Assembly (NCBI RefSeq): GCF_018531495.1
Contig: NZ_JAHDTI010000001.1
Span: 434,001 to 498,000 of the forward strand
DNA length: 64,000 nucleotides
DNA from: Nonomuraea sediminis
GTDB taxonomy: Bacteria > Actinomycetota > Actinomycetes > Streptosporangiales > Streptosporangiaceae
Direction of reading: 5' to 3'
The notes beneath the pieces are model-generated. The model searched no databases. It was not told where the DNA came from and worked only from the letters and a program-made list of their open reading frames with translations. Both the position numbers and the translations under genes were made by a program. Within the stretch, counting starts at the first letter, position 1; each line of letters starts with the position of its first letter. This document shows positions 8,432 through 16,949 of the stretch, in pieces.

Positions 8432-9205
8432 TCAGAGGAAGACGCGAGCGATGTCAAGCCACTTGTCCGCGTCCTCGCCGACTGCCGTGAGGTCGGTCTC
8501 GGCTCGGGACCTGCGTTGAGTGACTCGAAGGCAGAAGTCGAGGGCACTGCCCTGAACCCGTTGCATGGCATCTTCTGGGCCCCATGCCCAGGATTGGCCG
8601 TCGGGACCAGTCAGCTCGACACGGAACGGCTCTGCCGGAGTAGGCAATTGGGCGGCGTAGAACGACAGCGCTCGTCCTATCACTCCCAACGAGGCCACCT
8701 GCTGGAGCCGACCCGTCGGACGGTGTGAGACGCCCACCGCATCGAAAACGTCCTGCCCGTGAGCCCACGTTTCCATCAGTCGAAGCGGCACCATGAGCGC
8801 CGCGGTCAACTGCGAGCCGTACCACGGAAACCCCTGGTCCAGCGGAAGGTCACGTAGCTCCGCCGCCACCTCGGCGCGACCGGCGCGCCATTGTTCCAGC
8901 AGCACCGATCGCGGTTTGGCTGCCCCCGCGGCGGCGTCGAGATCAGCGTATTGGCTGCCTGCGGCTTCCGCCTGCTTCAGCACAGCGTCGAACGCCTCCG
9001 GAGTCCGTATGGCGATGAGAACGTTCGCATCAGCTGCAGCAAGATGAGCGATCTGGTGGGCGATCGTCCACCCCGCTGCAGGCGTAGGCTTCGACCAGTC
9101 GGCCTGCGCTGATACCAGCGCGTCGAGCTCATCCCCTTCAGCCACCAAGTCGGGCAGAGCAAGGTCGCGCTCCACACCGGACAGGTCAAGGCCGTAGTCC
9201 AACAC
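8432..9205 (-). CDS. DinB-fold/mycothiol-dependent maleylpyruvate isomerase family protein (TIGR03084-like)
   Basis: 257 residues from GTG 9205, placed by GGAGGTG six nt upstream; a GTG at 9214 would overlap that ribosome-binding site. WTIAHQIAHLAAADANVL and LRLMETWAHGQDVFDAVG supply the spaced His residues that bind divalent metal in the DinB/MDMPI four-helix fold. These are cytosolic thiol-transfer or metal enzymes of actinobacteria. It is monocistronic and its neighbours give no clue to substrate. Confidence 0.8.
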   Translation of the reverse strand: MLDYGLDLSGVERDLALPDLVAEGDELDALVSAQADWSKPTPAAGWTIAHQIAHLAAADANVLIAIRTPEAFDAVLKQAEAAGSQYADLDAAAGAAKPRSVLLEQWRAGRAEVAAELRDLPLDQGFPWYGSQLTAALMVPLRLMETWAHGQDVFDAVGVSHRPTGRLQQVASLGVIGRALSFYAAQLPTPAEPFRVELTGPDGQSWAWGPEDAMQRVQGSALDFCLRVTQRRSRAETDLTAVGEDADKWLDIARVFL

Positions 9206-9439
9206 CGGTGTCACCTCCACACATCGACGGCAACGGGCTTGCCCCGTTTTGGACGGGTAAAGTTGATCTAGTGTGGTCAGGCTACCCGAGGTTGATCTCG
9301 GCAAGCCGTACTGGTTCTGGCGTCGCCGACAGGTGGGGAACCGCGGGCAGCCGCCCCATTTCGTCTTACGCACTGGTCGAACTACAGGTCAGCGGCTCGA
9401 GCGGCCACCGTTCGATCGGGCCGGCATCGGTTGACAGGG

Positions 9440-9506
9440 CGACTTAAGCGCCCTCCCTCGTGCATGGTGCGGCCGATGCCGTGGCCACCGAGCTCGGTGT
9501 TGGGCT
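9440..9506 (-). pseudogene. short remnant of a type I methionine aminopeptidase
   Basis: The minus strand encodes NTELGGHGIGRTMHEGG, which matches the catalytic-His block of bacterial type I methionine aminopeptidases. An in-frame TAG lies just upstream and similarity ends immediately downstream, so only about 20 residues survive. The rest of the 9206-9602 gap contains no other recognisable feature apart from the putative promoter region of the gene ending at 8432. Confidence 0.45.
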
Positions 9507-9602
9507 ACCGCCCAGATGAACGGCGGGCGGAGCATGTCCCCGGGCGACGCGCTGTACAAGCCGGGCGCTCGCGCCCGGGGGCTCCCCCGCCGGGCCTCGC
9601 AA

Positions 9603-10202
9603 TCACCTGTTCTTGCGCAAGGCGTTCTGGACGAAGGCCGTGACGGTCTCGCGGGCCTGCTCCGCCGTCACCTCACCGCGAATGAGAGGGATGCGCTCGG
9701 CGCCGATGACCGCCATGATGCTGCGCGCCGCGGCTTCGGACTCGACTGTCCGGAACTCCCCGGAGCTCACGCCGTCGGTGATGATCTCGGCGAGTATCCG
9801 CTGCATCGGCGCGACATGGCCGGCGAGCGCGTGATAGGCATCCGGCCCCAGGGCGGCGGTCATCTCGGCGGCGCCCGGGTGCGGATGCGCCAGGAGGCCT
9901 TCGAGCTGGAGCCTGATGAAGGCGACGAGCCGCTCCGACGCGCTCGCCTGCGCGGGCAGCTCACGCTCGAACAGGTCGGCGAAGTACTCCGTCACCCGCT
10001 CGCTGAAGGCCAGCAGCAGCGCCGCCTTGTCCGGGAAGTAGTTGTACAGGACAGTGCGCGCCACCCCCGCCGCCGCGGCGACGTCGGTCATGGAGATGTC
10101 GTCGATGGGCCGGTCGCGCGACAGCTGGGAGATCGCCTCGAAGATGCGTTCCAGCGTCTGGGCACGGTGCTCACTGAGGTTCGCGGCGGAGATTCGGGGC
10201 AC
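9603..10202 (-). CDS. TetR family regulator, predicted regulator of the heme locus
   Basis: 199 residues from GTG 10202 (VPRISAANLSEHRAQTLERI), the typical start of this subgroup. An ATG at 10283 is in frame but falls within the operator at 10276. The helix-turn-helix is SMTDVAAAAGVARTVLYNYFPDKAALL; the rest is a helical ligand domain. It is divergent from heme oxygenase 1, and the palindrome between them recurs at two other promoters of the locus, so I infer that this protein controls them all. The ligand could be heme, biliverdin or an iron signal; nothing in the sequence decides this. Confidence 0.85.
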   Translation of the reverse strand: MPRISAANLSEHRAQTLERIFEAISQLSRDRPIDDISMTDVAAAAGVARTVLYNYFPDKAALLLAFSERVTEYFADLFERELPAQASASERLVAFIRLQLEGLLAHPHPGAAEMTAALGPDAYHALAGHVAPMQRILAEIITDGVSSGEFRTVESEAAARSIMAVIGAERIPLIRGEVTAEQARETVTAFVQNALRKNR

Positions 10203-10275
10203 CTCAGCATCTTCGCACCTGGGCGATCCGGCAGCACCAAGCGAGCCCTGCGGAATGCCGTTCCATTGTTTTTGC

Positions 10276-10286
10276 GACATCATGTC
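10276..10286. promoter_or_regulatory. heme-locus operator, copy A (GACATCATGTC)
   Basis: An 11-bp perfect palindrome in the divergent promoter of the TetR gene and heme oxygenase 1. It belongs to the family GACAnnnTGTC, also found at 13056, 13099 and 19498. Confidence 0.7.
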
Positions 10287-10328
10287 ACTATCTTTATGGC
10301 ATATCGTCATAAAAGTCGAGGAGGACGC

Positions 10329-10964
10329 ATGGAAGCCCTGTCCAAGCTGCTGTACCAGGGAACGACGGAGGCTCATCGCGCCGCCGAGAACACGCCGTAC
10401 ATGCTCGCTCTCTTCCAAGGCAAGCTGTCCCAGGAGGCCTACCGTCTCTGGCTGGTGCGCTTCCACGCCGTCTACACGGCGCTTGAGAAGGCCACCGAAG
10501 CCCTGCGGGACGACCCCAGGGTGGGCGTGCTCCACCTGCCGCAGCTCCACCGGACCGAGGCGATCGAACGAGACCTCGCCCACTTCTACGGCCGCGACTG
10601 GCGTCAGGCCTTGGAGACCTCACCGGCCACCGACGCCTACGTCGCACGGCTGAACAGGGTGCGCGACGAGTGGCCGTTGGGCCTGGTCCCCCACCATTGG
10701 ATCCGCTACGCCGGTTACCTGCACGGCGGCGCCACTCTGGGCAAGATGCTCGCGACCACGTACGGCCTGAGCGAAAGCGAGGGCACCGCGTTCTACGACT
10801 TCGCGCAGATCGACGACACCCACGCGTTCGTCGGTGAATACCACGCCAGGATGAACGCGATCCCGGTCGCCGAGGACGACATCCCCACGCTGGTAGCCGA
10901 AGGCAACCAGGCTTTCAACGGCAATGCCGCCATCACCGTCGAACTGGGCGAGACTTTCGGCTGA
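10329..10964 (+). CDS. heme oxygenase 1 (divergent active site)
   Basis: 211 residues, ATG after GAGGAGGACGC. It belongs to the biliverdin-producing heme oxygenase fold: proximal His16 (GTTEAHRAAEN) and the distal helix RYAGYLHGGATLGK at residues 127-139. Aligned without gaps to the second heme oxygenase in this window, the canonical distal GDLSGGQ reads GYLHGGA, so the Asp that organises bound O2 (Asp140 in human HO-1) is Tyr130 and the Ser is His. It may therefore make a different product or serve as a heme-binding protein. It is preceded by operator A and followed by a strong hairpin, so it is monocistronic. Confidence 0.85.
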   Translation: MEALSKLLYQGTTEAHRAAENTPYMLALFQGKLSQEAYRLWLVRFHAVYTALEKATEALRDDPRVGVLHLPQLHRTEAIERDLAHFYGRDWRQALETSPATDAYVARLNRVRDEWPLGLVPHHWIRYAGYLHGGATLGKMLATTYGLSESEGTAFYDFAQIDDTHAFVGEYHARMNAIPVAEDDIPTLVAEGNQAFNGNAAITVELGETFG

Positions 10965-10973
10965 GCGCTCCGG

Positions 10974-10997
10974 GGGCTGCCCCGACCAGGGCAGCCC
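10974..10997. terminator. hairpin terminator between convergent genes
   Basis: Perfect 9-bp stem GGGCTGCCC/GGGCAGCCC with loop CGACCA, between the stop of heme oxygenase 1 and the stop of the convergent ferredoxin gene. No U-tract, as is common in actinobacteria. Confidence 0.7.
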
Positions 10998-11001
10998 TCG
11001 T

Positions 11002-11190
11002 TCACACCGTCCTGATGGCCTGGAGCGGGCAGGCTTCGACGGCCGCCTGGGCGTTGGCCTCCTGCTCCGGCGGGACCTCCTCGACGAGGACCTTGCCGTA
11101 GCCCCACTCGTCCATGGCGAACACCTCGGGGGCGAAACGCTTGCAGTAGCCCTTGCCATCGCAGACCGCGGCGTCGATCGCCACTTTCAT
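11002..11190 (-). CDS. [3Fe-4S] ferredoxin
   Basis: 62 residues. CDGKGYC (C-x5-C) near the N-terminus and the single downstream ACP motif (EACPLQAIRTV) are the pattern of actinobacterial 3Fe-4S ferredoxins; the second Cys of the usual 4Fe-4S C-x2-C-x2-C set is absent. It is a small soluble one-electron carrier. The ATG overlaps the stop of the NuoF-like gene (ATGA), making it the last gene of the heme oxygenase 2-flavoprotein-ferredoxin operon. I infer that it delivers electrons to a heme oxygenase. Confidence 0.9.
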   Translation of the reverse strand: MKVAIDAAVCDGKGYCKRFAPEVFAMDEWGYGKVLVEEVPPEQEANAQAAVEACPLQAIRTV

Positions 11191-12368
11191 GGATTCTCCT
11201 CAAGTCGAATGCGGAAGTCATGAGGAGCGCACGCGAGGCATCCGGAGTTCACGTGCGTCCACACCCGTTCCCTGTGGTGCCGGAAGAGCGAGCCGACGAG
11301 GGCGGAGACCGCGTCGGGCGTGGCGCAGTTGCCCCGCCCCGCCAGGCCTTCTCCCCAACGCTCCAGCCGCTCGACGTCCTCGCCGGCGGCCGCCCCTTCC
11401 GTGAGCCGGATCAGGACATCGGCGACACCCGCGCTGCCCTTGACGCATGACCCGCACTGGCCGGCGTTCTCCTCATCGAGGAAACGTGCGATGCCGGCGG
11501 CCACCCCGACCGGGCACTCTCCGGCCAGGAGCACGAAGGCGCCACACCCCAGCACGCTTCCCGCATCGGCGAAGGCCGCGTGCGTCAGTGGCAGCGCGAG
11601 CGCGGACGCGGGAAGCAGGCCACCGGCGAGCCCGCCCGCCACGACGCCGGTCACCCCTGTCGTGGAGCCCAGATGGAACGCGGCCAGATCGCCGAACGGC
11701 GTGCCGTACGGGATCTCGTAGAGGACCGGACCGCGGCCGGCGCCGGAGAGCGTCACCAGGAAGGTGCCCGGTGAGTCCTCGGTCCCGGCCGCGCGATATT
11801 CCTCCGGACCGAGATGTACGGCGAGCGCCAGCTGCGCCAGCGTCTCAACGTTGCTGACCAGCGTGGGCCTGCCGTCGAGGCCCGATTCCCACGGGCGGGG
11901 CGGCTTGGCCGCCGGGAGCGCAGGACCTCCGCCGACGGCACGGACGACGGCTGTCTCCTCCCCGGCCACGTAGGCGGCCGGCACCCGCACCACGTCGACG
12001 GCCTCGGGTGCGAGCTCGCGCAGGCGCGAAACCGCGACCGGATCGCTGAGACAGAGGAACGCGCGCTCGGCCTGGACCGCGCGAGCAGCCAGTTCCAGAC
12101 CCCTGATCACCAGTTCGGGACGTTCGCGAAGAAGGTACCGGTCCTTGACCGAGGCGGGCTCGCCCTCCTCGCCGTTGCCGATCACGAACCCCGACGTCAC
12201 CGAGCGGAGCTTCACCGCCAGGGGGAAGCCCGCCCCGCCCCGGCCTCGGATACCCGCCGCCGCCGCGATCTCCACGACCTGCTCACCGGTCGGCTCGGGC
12301 CCGCCGGCGAGGGGACCGGCCAGCAGGCGCGGCCGCCCGAGGGATCGCACCGGAACGGGAAAGCTCAT
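11187..12368 (-). CDS. NuoF-like FMN/Fe-S flavoprotein, candidate NADH:ferredoxin reductase
   Basis: 393 residues, slightly shorter than NuoF of complex I. GIRGRGGAGFPLAVK is the nucleotide/FMN motif and GNGEEGEPASVKDRYLL the second FMN/NADH block. The SLBB-like middle and the C-terminal Fe-S region (AGQCGSCVKG, GNCATP, GCLAC) follow. The cysteine set differs from the NuoF C-x2-C-x2-C trio: the first Cys seems to be missing, so cluster ligation needs checking. No other complex I gene is nearby. It starts with ATGA on the stop of heme oxygenase 2 and is itself coupled to the ferredoxin, implying a dedicated NADH to ferredoxin electron path. Confidence 0.8.
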   Translation of the reverse strand: MSFPVPVRSLGRPRLLAGPLAGGPEPTGEQVVEIAAAAGIRGRGGAGFPLAVKLRSVTSGFVIGNGEEGEPASVKDRYLLRERPELVIRGLELAARAVQAERAFLCLSDPVAVSRLRELAPEAVDVVRVPAAYVAGEETAVVRAVGGGPALPAAKPPRPWESGLDGRPTLVSNVETLAQLALAVHLGPEEYRAAGTEDSPGTFLVTLSGAGRGPVLYEIPYGTPFGDLAAFHLGSTTGVTGVVAGGLAGGLLPASALALPLTHAAFADAGSVLGCGAFVLLAGECPVGVAAGIARFLDEENAGQCGSCVKGSAGVADVLIRLTEGAAAGEDVERLERWGEGLAGRGNCATPDAVSALVGSLFRHHRERVWTHVNSGCLACAPHDFRIRLEENP

Positions 12369-13015
12369 GCGACCAGGTACTCGGGCAGCCGCTTGCCGAT
12401 CTCGACGAGGACCTCGGTGTTGAGCTGGTAGGCCAGCAGGGTCTCGCCGATGATGCGCCTGCGCTGCACCTCGTCCAGGTTCAGGGCGTTGAGCTGCTCC
12501 CGGTACTCGATCTTGAACGCCTTGAGGTCAGGGATGCCGGGAAACAGATAGAAGCTGACGCCGCCCTCGTCCTCGAAGCCGTACGCACGCTCGGCGATCT
12601 TGCGGATGACCTGGCCGCCGGACAGGTCGCCCAGGTAGCGGGTGTAGTGGTGGGCGATGAACCCTCCCGGCCAGTCGGCGATCTGGTTGATCCGGGCGAC
12701 ATAGGTGAGGGTCGGCCTGGACGGCGCGATCTCCTCGCGCCAGTTCTCGCCGTACAGGGCCTCCAGGTCGCGCTCCAGCGCGGATACCCGCTCCAGCTCA
12801 GGACGGATGAACGGCTTGGCCACGGGGTCGTCGGCGAGCGCCCGACCGGCCTCTTCCAGGGCGACATAGGCGTAGTAGTGCTGGGCCACCATCTCGGCGT
12901 AACCGGCCCTGGAGACCTGCCCCTTCATCAATGCCTCCAGGTAGGCCGTGTGTTCGGCCCCCTCGTGGTCACTCCAGGTGACCGTCCGCAGCTCGTCGGC
13001 GAAGGTCTCTGCCAT
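12365..13015 (-). CDS. heme oxygenase 2 (canonical, HmuO-like)
   Basis: 216 residues from ATG 13015 with GGAGGG upstream; nearly the length of corynebacterial HmuO (215). Proximal ligand His17 (WSDHEGAEHTAY) and the canonical distal helix RYLGDLSGGQVIRK with Asp130 and the Gly pair are intact. It should open heme to biliverdin, CO and Fe2+ using reductant and O2 in the cytoplasm. It is first in an operon with the NuoF-like reductase and ferredoxin, with ATGA overlaps at each junction. Two operator palindromes lie in the divergent promoter region upstream. Confidence 0.92.
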   Translation of the reverse strand: MAETFADELRTVTWSDHEGAEHTAYLEALMKGQVSRAGYAEMVAQHYYAYVALEEAGRALADDPVAKPFIRPELERVSALERDLEALYGENWREEIAPSRPTLTYVARINQIADWPGGFIAHHYTRYLGDLSGGQVIRKIAERAYGFEDEGGVSFYLFPGIPDLKAFKIEYREQLNALNLDEVQRRRIIGETLLAYQLNTEVLVEIGKRLPEYLVA

Positions 13016-13048
13016 GTTCCACCCTCCCGGGCATTGCATCGGAATCGA

Positions 13049-13111
13049 GTTTCACGACACAGTGTCATCAAGCAGCGTACCGTCGTCAACGATTTAACGA
13101 CACATTGTCAC
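13049..13111. promoter_or_regulatory. heme-locus operators, copies B and C
   Basis: Copy B, GACACAGTGTC (13056-13066), is a perfect palindrome inside GTTTCACGACACAGTGTCA (13049-13067), a 19-base string found again exactly at 19491-19509. Copy C, GACACATTGTC (13099-13109), lies 43 bp further on, just before the AAGGAGG of the plus-strand gene. Together they serve heme oxygenase 2 on the minus strand and the transporter operon on the plus strand. Confidence 0.75.
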
Positions 13112-13126
13112 AAAAAGGAGGACGCT

Positions 13127-13576
13127 GTGGATCTAGTCCGGACCTTCTACCTGGACCCCGTCTCCCGGGAGATCCTGAGCGGCTGGGACAACCGGTACTC
13201 GAGCGAGCACGTGGAGGTCCTGCACGTGTGGAACGACCCGGTCAATCAGCGCTGGCCCGCCAAGCTGACGGCTCCCACGACCCGCATCGGGGATGACGTG
13301 GTCATCAACACCGACGTCCTGCTCGCCTACCCCTCTCCCCTGCCGCCCTCGGAGTTCCCGGCCAGCTCGGGCGATGCCACCTACCGGGCGATGGAGCTCT
13401 TCCAGTTCTTCGCCCGCGCAGCGGACCTCGACGATCCCGCCGTCGGCAACGTGCCGTGCACGCTGTACGCGTACGCCCCCGAGAAGTGGTCAGCCCCCAA
13501 CGAGACCAGCTGGACCTCCTTCAAGAGGCACGCAATACATCGTTCGGACGATGGCGGCCCACGGTCCGACACCTAG
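13127..13576 (+). pseudogene. DUF1838 protein remnant, internally deleted
   Basis: 149 codons, GTG start with AAGGAGG upstream. The body matches the middle of DUF1838 proteins (FYLDPVSREILSGWDN, HVWNDPVNQRW, LLAYPSPLPPSEFP, ELFQFFARAADLDDP). The N-terminal third is absent and, after NVPCT, the sequence jumps to a C-terminal motif (APNETSWTSF), skipping the usual SWTR-x-x-PW-x-P block. The same end motif closes the full-length DUF1838 gene at 28266. It follows operator C and precedes the transporter genes, so it may simply be transcribed through, or still make a small protein. Function of DUF1838 is unknown. Confidence 0.6.
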
Positions 13577-13586
13577 GATTCCATCT

Positions 13587-13610
13587 CTATATACGGCATT
13601 CCGAGTATAG
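13587..13610 (+). promoter_or_regulatory. imperfect inverted repeat before the transporter operon
   Basis: CTATATACGG and CCGAGTATAG pair in 8 of 10 positions around a CATT loop, 25 nt upstream of the first permease. It could be an RNA hairpin or an operator; no family was recognised. Confidence 0.3.
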
Positions 13611-13634
13611 GAACAGCCTTGGAGAGTGGTCCAT

Positions 13635-14591
13635 TTGACCTCCTACCTCCTCCGGCGCCTGATCGCCCTGCTGACCACGGTCTTCGTGGTGGTCTCGCTG
13701 GTCTTCATCCTCCTGCGGTTGTCCCCGGGCAGCCCGCTCTACACCCTGCTCGGTTACAGCTACAGCGAGGAGGGACGTGCCGCGGTGGCGGCACGGCTCG
13801 GGCTGGACGCCTCCATCCCTGAGCAGTACGTCCGCTACCTGGGCAGGCTGTTCACCGGCGACCTGGGGAACTCGATCTTCTCCGACCAGCCGGTCGGCGC
13901 CCTGGTCGGGGAGCGGTTGCCGGTCTCCCTGGAGCTGGGCCTGCTCGCGGCGGGAGTGTGGATGCTGCTGGGAATCCTCGCGGGGGCGATGGCCGCATTA
14001 CGCCATGGCTCGTTGATCGACGGCTTCGTCCGGGTCATCAGCGTGGTCGCGATGTCCGTGCCCAGCTTCTGGCTCGGGCTGGTCTGTGTGCTGGTGTTCG
14101 GGGTCTACGTCGTGGGCGTGTTCCCTGCCGACGGCTATGTCCCGCTCAGCGAGGGGCTGGTCGCCCACCTCAGCAGCCTGGTGCTGCCCGCGTTCGTCCT
14201 CGGCCTGCCCGCGTTCGCCGTCGTCGCCCGGACATCGCGGGCCTCGCTGCTGGAGGTGCTCGAGCGCGACTACGTCTCGTTCGCCAGGGCCATCGGCCAG
14301 CCCCGGGGCGAGCTCGTCAGGAGGATCGCCCTGCGCAACGCGGCCGTGCCGGTCGTCACGGTCATGGGGCTGATGCTCGGGATGCTGGTCAGCGGGGCCG
14401 TCCTGGTGGAGAACGTGTTCGGCGTGCCGGGCATCGGGCAGCTCATGGTCGACTCCTTCCGCCGCCAGGACTATCCCGTCGCCGTCGGCTGCTGCCTGGC
14501 TGTGGCCCTGCTGTACCTGGTGACGAACCTGCTGGTGGACCTGGCCCAGCTCGCCATCGACCCCAGAGTGCGTGAGGGGGTCCTGCGGTGA
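13635..14591 (+). CDS. ABC transporter permease, DppB/OppB type
   Basis: About 318 residues. I prefer TTG 13635 (encoding MTSYLLRRL) because GGAGAG lies 8 nt upstream; a GTG at 13626 is too close to that site. Six membrane helices, the N-terminal signature of type I peptide permeases (YLLRRL, ending LRLSPGSPL) and the EAA loop near FARAIGQPRGELVRRIALRNA, which contacts the ATPases. It pairs with the next gene. Because the operon sits in the heme oxygenase regulon, I infer that heme is a likely cargo, by analogy with E. coli Dpp, which imports heme. Confidence 0.88.
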   Translation: MTSYLLRRLIALLTTVFVVVSLVFILLRLSPGSPLYTLLGYSYSEEGRAAVAARLGLDASIPEQYVRYLGRLFTGDLGNSIFSDQPVGALVGERLPVSLELGLLAAGVWMLLGILAGAMAALRHGSLIDGFVRVISVVAMSVPSFWLGLVCVLVFGVYVVGVFPADGYVPLSEGLVAHLSSLVLPAFVLGLPAFAVVARTSRASLLEVLERDYVSFARAIGQPRGELVRRIALRNAAVPVVTVMGLMLGMLVSGAVLVENVFGVPGIGQLMVDSFRRQDYPVAVGCCLAVALLYLVTNLLVDLAQLAIDPRVREGVLR

Positions 14592-15430
14592 GGCTGACCT
14601 GGTTCGGTGCCGGCTGCGCCGCGCTGTTCTGCCTGCTGGCCATCCTTGGGCCGTTGCTGGCCGGCAACCCGAACGCGACCGGAGCAGAGGTGCTGGCCGG
14701 CCCTAGCCTGGCCCACCCGTTCGGCACCGATCAGCTCGGCAGAGATCTCCTGGCCCGCACCGTGGACGGGACGCAAGTCTCGCTACTGGTGAGCCTGGCC
14801 GCGGTGGCGCTGGGCCTGCTTCTGGCCCTGCCGCTGGGCATCCTGGCCGGGTATCTGCGCGGCTCGTTTCTCGACGACCTGATCATGCGCGGCCTGGAGA
14901 TCATCCAGGCGCTACCGATGTTCGTCCTGGCCATGTTCGTCATCGGCCTGAGCGGCACCGGCACCGTCCACCTGGGTCAGATCCCCATCACCATGACCAC
15001 CAAGGTCGTGTTGCTGTTGGGCGTCGCCTTCATTCCCTATTTCGCACGCGTCGCCAGAGCGGCCACGCTCGTCGAAATGGGCCAGGACTACGTGCCCGCG
15101 CTCCAGGTCATCGGTGTCCGCCGCACCCGGGTGATCCTGGGCGAGCTGCTCCCCAACATCGCCCCGGCCATGGCCGTCCAGGCCTTCCTGGCCATGGCGC
15201 TGGCCATCTTCGCCGAAGGCGGGCTCGGCTTCCTGGGGCTCGGCATCCAGCTCCCCCAGGCCACTCTGGGCAACCTCACCGGCGGCGGTACCGGCTACCT
15301 GCCGGCCGGCATCTGGTGGTACTCCGTCCTGCCCGGCGCGGTCATGCTCGCCGGGATCCTCGGCTTCAACCTGATCGGCGACACCCTCTCCGATCGCCTC
15401 GGCGGACGCGCACCGAAGGAGACTCGATGA
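14588..15430 (+). CDS. ABC transporter permease, DppC/OppC type
   Basis: 280 residues, GTG start overlapping the previous stop (GTGA). An N-terminal helix is followed by LAHPFGTDQLGRDLLAR, the diagnostic periplasmic-loop motif of DppC/OppC permeases, then five more helices with the EAA loop around YVPALQVIGVRRTRVILGELLPN. It forms the heterodimeric channel with the upstream permease. Same operon and inferred cargo. Confidence 0.9.
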   Translation: MRLTWFGAGCAALFCLLAILGPLLAGNPNATGAEVLAGPSLAHPFGTDQLGRDLLARTVDGTQVSLLVSLAAVALGLLLALPLGILAGYLRGSFLDDLIMRGLEIIQALPMFVLAMFVIGLSGTGTVHLGQIPITMTTKVVLLLGVAFIPYFARVARAATLVEMGQDYVPALQVIGVRRTRVILGELLPNIAPAMAVQAFLAMALAIFAEGGLGFLGLGIQLPQATLGNLTGGGTGYLPAGIWWYSVLPGAVMLAGILGFNLIGDTLSDRLGGRAPKETR

Positions 15431-16949
15431 CCTCAACCGCCTGGTCCAGGCGTCGCCTGCTGGCCACGCTGGGCGCGCTCCCGCTGGCCGCGTGCTCCTC
15501 CACGAACTCAGGCGCGGCCGACGGCAGGCTGCGCATCGGCATCCCCGCCGGCCCCGGCAACCTCAACCCGCTCGACTCCGGCAGCGAGGTCACCCGGTGG
15601 ATCGCCGAGCCGGTGATGGAGACCCTCTACGACTACGGCGCCGACCTGCGCCCGGTGCCGCTGCTGGCCGCCGAGGCACCCGCGATCGCGCCGGACGGGC
15701 TCACCTGGACCATCCGGCTGAAGCCCGGAGTGACCTTCCACAACGGAGATCCCTTCACCGCCCAGCACGTCGTCGCCTCGCTCAACCACGTCGCCGCCTT
15801 CGCCAGCGGCAGCGAGTGGGTCGTCTACTTCCTCGGCTACTTCGCCGGCGCGCGCGCCGTCGACCCGAGCACGGTGGAGATCAAGCTCAACAAGCCGTAC
15901 GGCCTGCTCCGCTCCCACCTGACCAACCTGCCGATCACCCACAGGGACTACGCCGACCGCAAGGACGCGATGATGGGCACCGGCCCCTACCGGCTCGACA
16001 AGGTGACGGCCGGGCTCGGCTACGCCATGAGCGCCTACCCCGCCTACCACGGCCCCAAGCCCGCCTACCCGCGGCTGGACTTCCAGATCATCCCCGACGG
16101 CTCCACCCGCGCGGTCAACCTGCGCGCCGGCAGCATCGACCTGGCCACCGAACTTCCGGTCGCCTCCCTGCCCCTGCTCCAAGGCCAGTCCCAGGTCATC
16201 GTGCATCGTGTGGACGCCCCCATCGACCTTCTCTCCTACGTCAAGGTCGGCGATCCCCCGTTCGACAACGAGAACTTCCGGCACGCGGTGGCCCTGGCCA
16301 CCGACCGGAAGGCCGTCAACGACAAGGTGTACGGCGGAGCCGCCACCATCGGTCAAGGCCCCATCGGGCCCGCCGAACGCGGTTACGACCCCGGCCTGCG
16401 GGTCTTTCGCGCCGCTCCGGACCTGGCGGAGGCCCGCGAACTGCTGAAAGGCGTGGACGACCCCTCCTTCACCCTCACCATCAGCGCCGGGCAGACCATG
16501 GAGGACATCGCCCAGATCCTCGTACAGGGCTGGCAGCGCGCCGGTATCGCCGTCAAGCTCGAGGTGCTGCAGGGCGGCCCCTGGGCGCAGCGCTGGATCT
16601 CCGGCAAATACCAGATGATCATGAACCGTTACTCCAGCGGGTTCACCAGCGGCGACGCCAACTACCTGACGCTCTCCCCGGCCCTGTCCACGAGCGTCCT
16701 GGCCTGCGGTTACCACAACGAGGCCGTGGACGCCGCCATCGAACGCATCTGGGCCACCGACGACCAGGCCGAACGCGATCGGCTCCTCACCAAGGTCAAC
16801 GCCCGGCTGGCCCAGGACGCGGTGATGTTCCCGCCGGTCTACCCCAAGATGATCGTCGGCCAGCGAACGAGCGTCACCCCGCTCAGCCCGGCCCGGATGC
16901 GCATCAGCCGCCTGGGTACCACGTCCCTCCGGCCCCTGCGGGGAACGGG

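Noticed and set aside
10203..10583. N-terminal extension of the TetR gene to upstream starts
   Set aside because: It would run through the divergent promoter, operator A and into heme oxygenase 1.
11187..12368. NuoF-like gene as part of respiratory complex I
   Set aside because: No other nuo genes are adjacent; it is tightly coupled to heme oxygenase and ferredoxin genes.
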